From Bacteroides bouchesdurhonensis (GTDB lineage Bacteria > Bacteroidota > Bacteroidia > Bacteroidales > Bacteroidaceae), in assembly GCF_900155865.1 (NCBI RefSeq), contig NZ_LT707006.1, positions 4,695,779-4,759,778 of the forward strand: a DNA stretch of 64,000 nucleotides, written 5' to 3'. Positions 61,967 to 64,000 of the stretch are shown here, piece after piece (within the stretch, counting starts at the first letter, position 1; each line of letters opens with the position of its first letter). The notes under the pieces are model-generated. The model saw nothing but the letters and a program-made list of their open reading frames with translations. It had not been told where the DNA came from and searched no databases. A program made the position numbers and the translations under genes.

Positions 61967-62010
61967 AACATAAATACAAATTAATAATAAACAGTATAGT
62001 CATCTTCTTT

Positions 62011-64000
62011 TTATTTTGTGTGTTGTTCCCGGTAATCTTTGGGTGTCATACCAAAACGACGGGTAAATTCTTTATAAAAATAAGAACGGCTAGCTATACC
62101 GACATCAGTAATCACATCTTGGATAGACATATCATTATTCAGCAACAAGCGTGCAGCTTTCTCCATCCGATAACTCTTTATCAAATCACCTGGAGCTACA
62201 TTTGAAATTTCTTTGAACTTCCGATAAAATTGGCGGGGACTCATCGCCATACGATCAGCAATCAGCGTTGAACCCAATTCTTCCTGATTCAGATTCTGCT
62301 CAATCACTTGTAACATTTTACGGATAAAATCAGCTTGTTCCGGCGTGTTACAAACAATCTGTCCGGCGAGATCACCCAAATCCTCCATATAAATCTGCTT
62401 CACTTGATACTTACCATATATTGCATTATGAACAACTTCCCGCAAGAACAAAATATCATAAGGAAGTACAATATAAGAGTCTGACCATAAAATTAATTCG
62501 CGCTGAATAGACGAACTAACCTTCCAAGTCAGCATAGGGATAAATGCGGTTTTCGAAAGTAATGAACGATTCTTACTAATATAATCCATAAAAACACTTT
62601 CGGCATTCGCATACATCGTCATATCAACCAGGAACAGAGAGGGAGCCGAACGATGTATTTCTTCAAATGCAAGCTGCACACTCTTCACCTGCATTACAGC
62701 ATATTCATCAGCCAGAAAGTTACCAATCAGCCAAGCCATTTCATCTCTATCTTCCAATAAAAGAACCGTTTTCTTTTTCTTCCCTCCGACTTCCGTCAAG
62801 ATTGCCGGTTCAAAGGTTATCGTCAATTGTTTCTTATCGCCCTTATCAGTATAATGAAGTTTTGCATCAATCCGTTCTAAAGCAGACTGCACAAAACACA
62901 ATAACAACTGAACACTAAACGCATGATCCGAGCTCCTTACAACATCGGAAGCAGTTTTGCCGGAAAGATGTTCAAACAACATTTTCGCCGTATCGTCTGT
63001 AGACAAGAAAAGCAACAGCATCTCCCCGTTTTCTTCCTTTACATCTACTGTAACACCCAATATGCCTTTTGTTTCGGCTACCCAGAGATAACAATAATAA
63101 AGAATACTATGTAATGCATTCTTATAAATGGGGAAAGTAAAATCCTTCGGTATGACTGATTTCACAATAGAACTATCAATCCCTTGCTCTTTCAATGTAT
63201 GCAACACAGCTAACGAAACTTCCTGTATACACATACGAGCTGCTACAATAAAACGATCCGGAAAGAATTGCTTAAGTTCTCTTCGATTCAGGTTATCCGG
63301 ACTAAGTAAAGCTGCCATTACAGTTTCACGAATTAACTCGACCGTCTCAATACGTTGTTCATAAGATATGTTTTCTGCACGCAACTGGTCACAGAAATTA
63401 TATATAAAAGTAAAACGATCAAGCACGTCCCGATTACAAGAATCGACACCTGCACTTTCCTGACGATTTTCTATCCCGCGCAAACGCTTCATCATACGTT
63501 CCTGAAGCAAATTTTTACGAAGTAAATAAACCAGATATCCTAATAGCATGATTAGTAATAAGCCATAAATGATATAGGCTGGCAGCGAACGATACCAAGG
63601 AGAAAGAACATGGACAGGAATGGAGAAGCACCGATACTCCGTATCGAACACATCATTTTTATATCGGACTTTAAATAAGTAGTCTCCTCCCGGCACACCT
63701 GTATAAGAAGCTTCATTCATACTACTGAAAGAAGTCCAATCCTTATCATATCCCTCTAACATATACGAATACTCAATATCATTCCCCGAAAGGAAATCCG
63801 GTACTACAAAAGAAAGAGTAAAAGAGACGCCTGCTCCCTCAAATTGCAAAGCTTTATCACCATTTACATAATAATCTTTCAAATTTACCTGTGAACGTCC
63901 GATACTCAATTTACGTAATAAAATATCCGGGTGATATTCAGGGACCACTGCAACCACCTTATCTAAAAACAACAATCCGTCAATTCCTCCGAAAAAAAGA
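62011..64000 (-). CDS. HTCS-type regulator with degenerate kinase and receiver, C-terminal part
   Basis: The gene runs off the right end; an open frame continues past the first Met, with FGGIDGLLFLD typical of the last propeller repeat. Visible parts in order: Y_Y_Y domain (YSYMLEGYDKDWTSFSSMNE), membrane helix (IIYGLLLIMLLGYLVYLL), kinase-like region, receiver-like domain (KTVLLLEDRDEM), and AraC DNA-binding domain ending TPKDYREQ. The kinase region has no H-box histidine and no recognisable N or G boxes. The receiver keeps the Asp of LFLVDMTM, but the conserved Lys is Leu (LPYD). It probably senses a glycan in the periplasm and binds DNA upstream of the GH92 operon without normal phosphotransfer. 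Confidence 0.85.
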   Translation of the reverse strand, partial: LFFGGIDGLLFLDKVVAVVPEYHPDILLRKLSIGRSQVNLKDYYVNGDKALQFEGAGVSFTLSFVVPDFLSGNDIEYSYMLEGYDKDWTSFSSMNEASYTGVPGGDYLFKVRYKNDVFDTEYRCFSIPVHVLSPWYRSLPAYIIYGLLLIMLLGYLVYLLRKNLLQERMMKRLRGIENRQESAGVDSCNRDVLDRFTFIYNFCDQLRAENISYEQRIETVELIRETVMAALLSPDNLNRRELKQFFPDRFIVAARMCIQEVSLAVLHTLKEQGIDSSIVKSVIPKDFTFPIYKNALHSILYYCYLWVAETKGILGVTVDVKEENGEMLLLFLSTDDTAKMLFEHLSGKTASDVVRSSDHAFSVQLLLCFVQSALERIDAKLHYTDKGDKKQLTITFEPAILTEVGGKKKKTVLLLEDRDEMAWLIGNFLADEYAVMQVKSVQLAFEEIHRSAPSLFLVDMTMYANAESVFMDYISKNRSLLSKTAFIPMLTWKVSSSIQRELILWSDSYIVLPYDILFLREVVHNAIYGKYQVKQIYMEDLGDLAGQIVCNTPEQADFIRKMLQVIEQNLNQEELGSTLIADRMAMSPRQFYRKFKEISNVAPGDLIKSYRMEKAARLLLNNDMSIQDVITDVGIASRSYFYKEFTRRFGMTPKDYREQHTK

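Noticed and set aside
1..64000. Insertion sequences, prophage or integrative element
   Set aside because: No transposase, integrase, relaxase or phage gene, and no terminal repeats bounding a gene set.

Overview
The window looks like chromosomal DNA of a gut Bacteroides species close to B. thetaiotaomicron. Evidence: Bacteroides-type promoters (TAnnTTTG at -7), a SusC/SusD pair, ECF-sigma/FecR and hybrid two-component (HTCS) regulation, and five family GH92 alpha-mannosidases. One of these carries the catalytic and +1-subsite residues at exactly the numbers known for B. thetaiotaomicron BT3990 (W88, E533, H584, E585, D642, D644). No IS element, phage, CRISPR array or integration module was seen; the genes are compact and similar in base composition.

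Layout. 1-5100: housekeeping genes (C-terminal end of a RelA/SpoT protein, a MerR regulator and an M23 peptidase on the minus strand, alaS divergent). 5264-13690: one plus-strand operon, GH92 / ECF sigma / FecR anti-sigma / GH92 / GH92. 13808-17080: a GH106-like rhamnosidase on the minus strand. 17081-18332: a 1.25-kb gene-free region rich in repeats. 18333-23498: SusC with an N-terminal STN signalling domain, then SusD, closed by a 22-bp-stem terminator. Together these resemble the high-mannose N-glycan locus of B. thetaiotaomicron, but without its endo-acting GH18 enzyme and with a GH106 gene.

23623-33162: mostly housekeeping (RecD-like helicase, conserved unknown protein, DUF3822 protein, rsmD, cardiolipin synthase, outer-membrane barrel protein, small membrane protein, aroB). 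33286-39756: a rhamnose-related island (AraC regulator, GH78 alpha-L-rhamnosidase, stand-alone HTCS effector domain, secreted protein of unknown function). 40073-42827: AraC remnant, tRNA-Pro(GGG), queA, Nudix hydrolase, secreted glutathione peroxidase. 43150-43395: a 246-bp imperfect inverted repeat. 43524-50723: a heavy-metal-type RND pump fused to its outer-membrane channel, its adaptor, and a LytS/LytTR pair in one run.

50747-64000: a second mannosidase locus on the minus strand. In transcription order it holds an HTCS regulator with degenerate kinase and receiver, GH92, BSP-family metallopeptidase, GH92, a second BSP-family metallopeptidase, a large MG2-type surface protein and GH43. Three TAGAGCACA direct repeats lie upstream of its lead gene.

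The two mannosidase loci appear to use different sensing routes: outer-membrane transducer to anti-sigma to sigma, and periplasmic sensor to HTCS. The least explained structures are two intergenic elements (17553-17820 and 43150-43395). They share an identical 17+21+21+21+8 bp core and a near-mirror-image spacing of AAGTT/AACTT cores.
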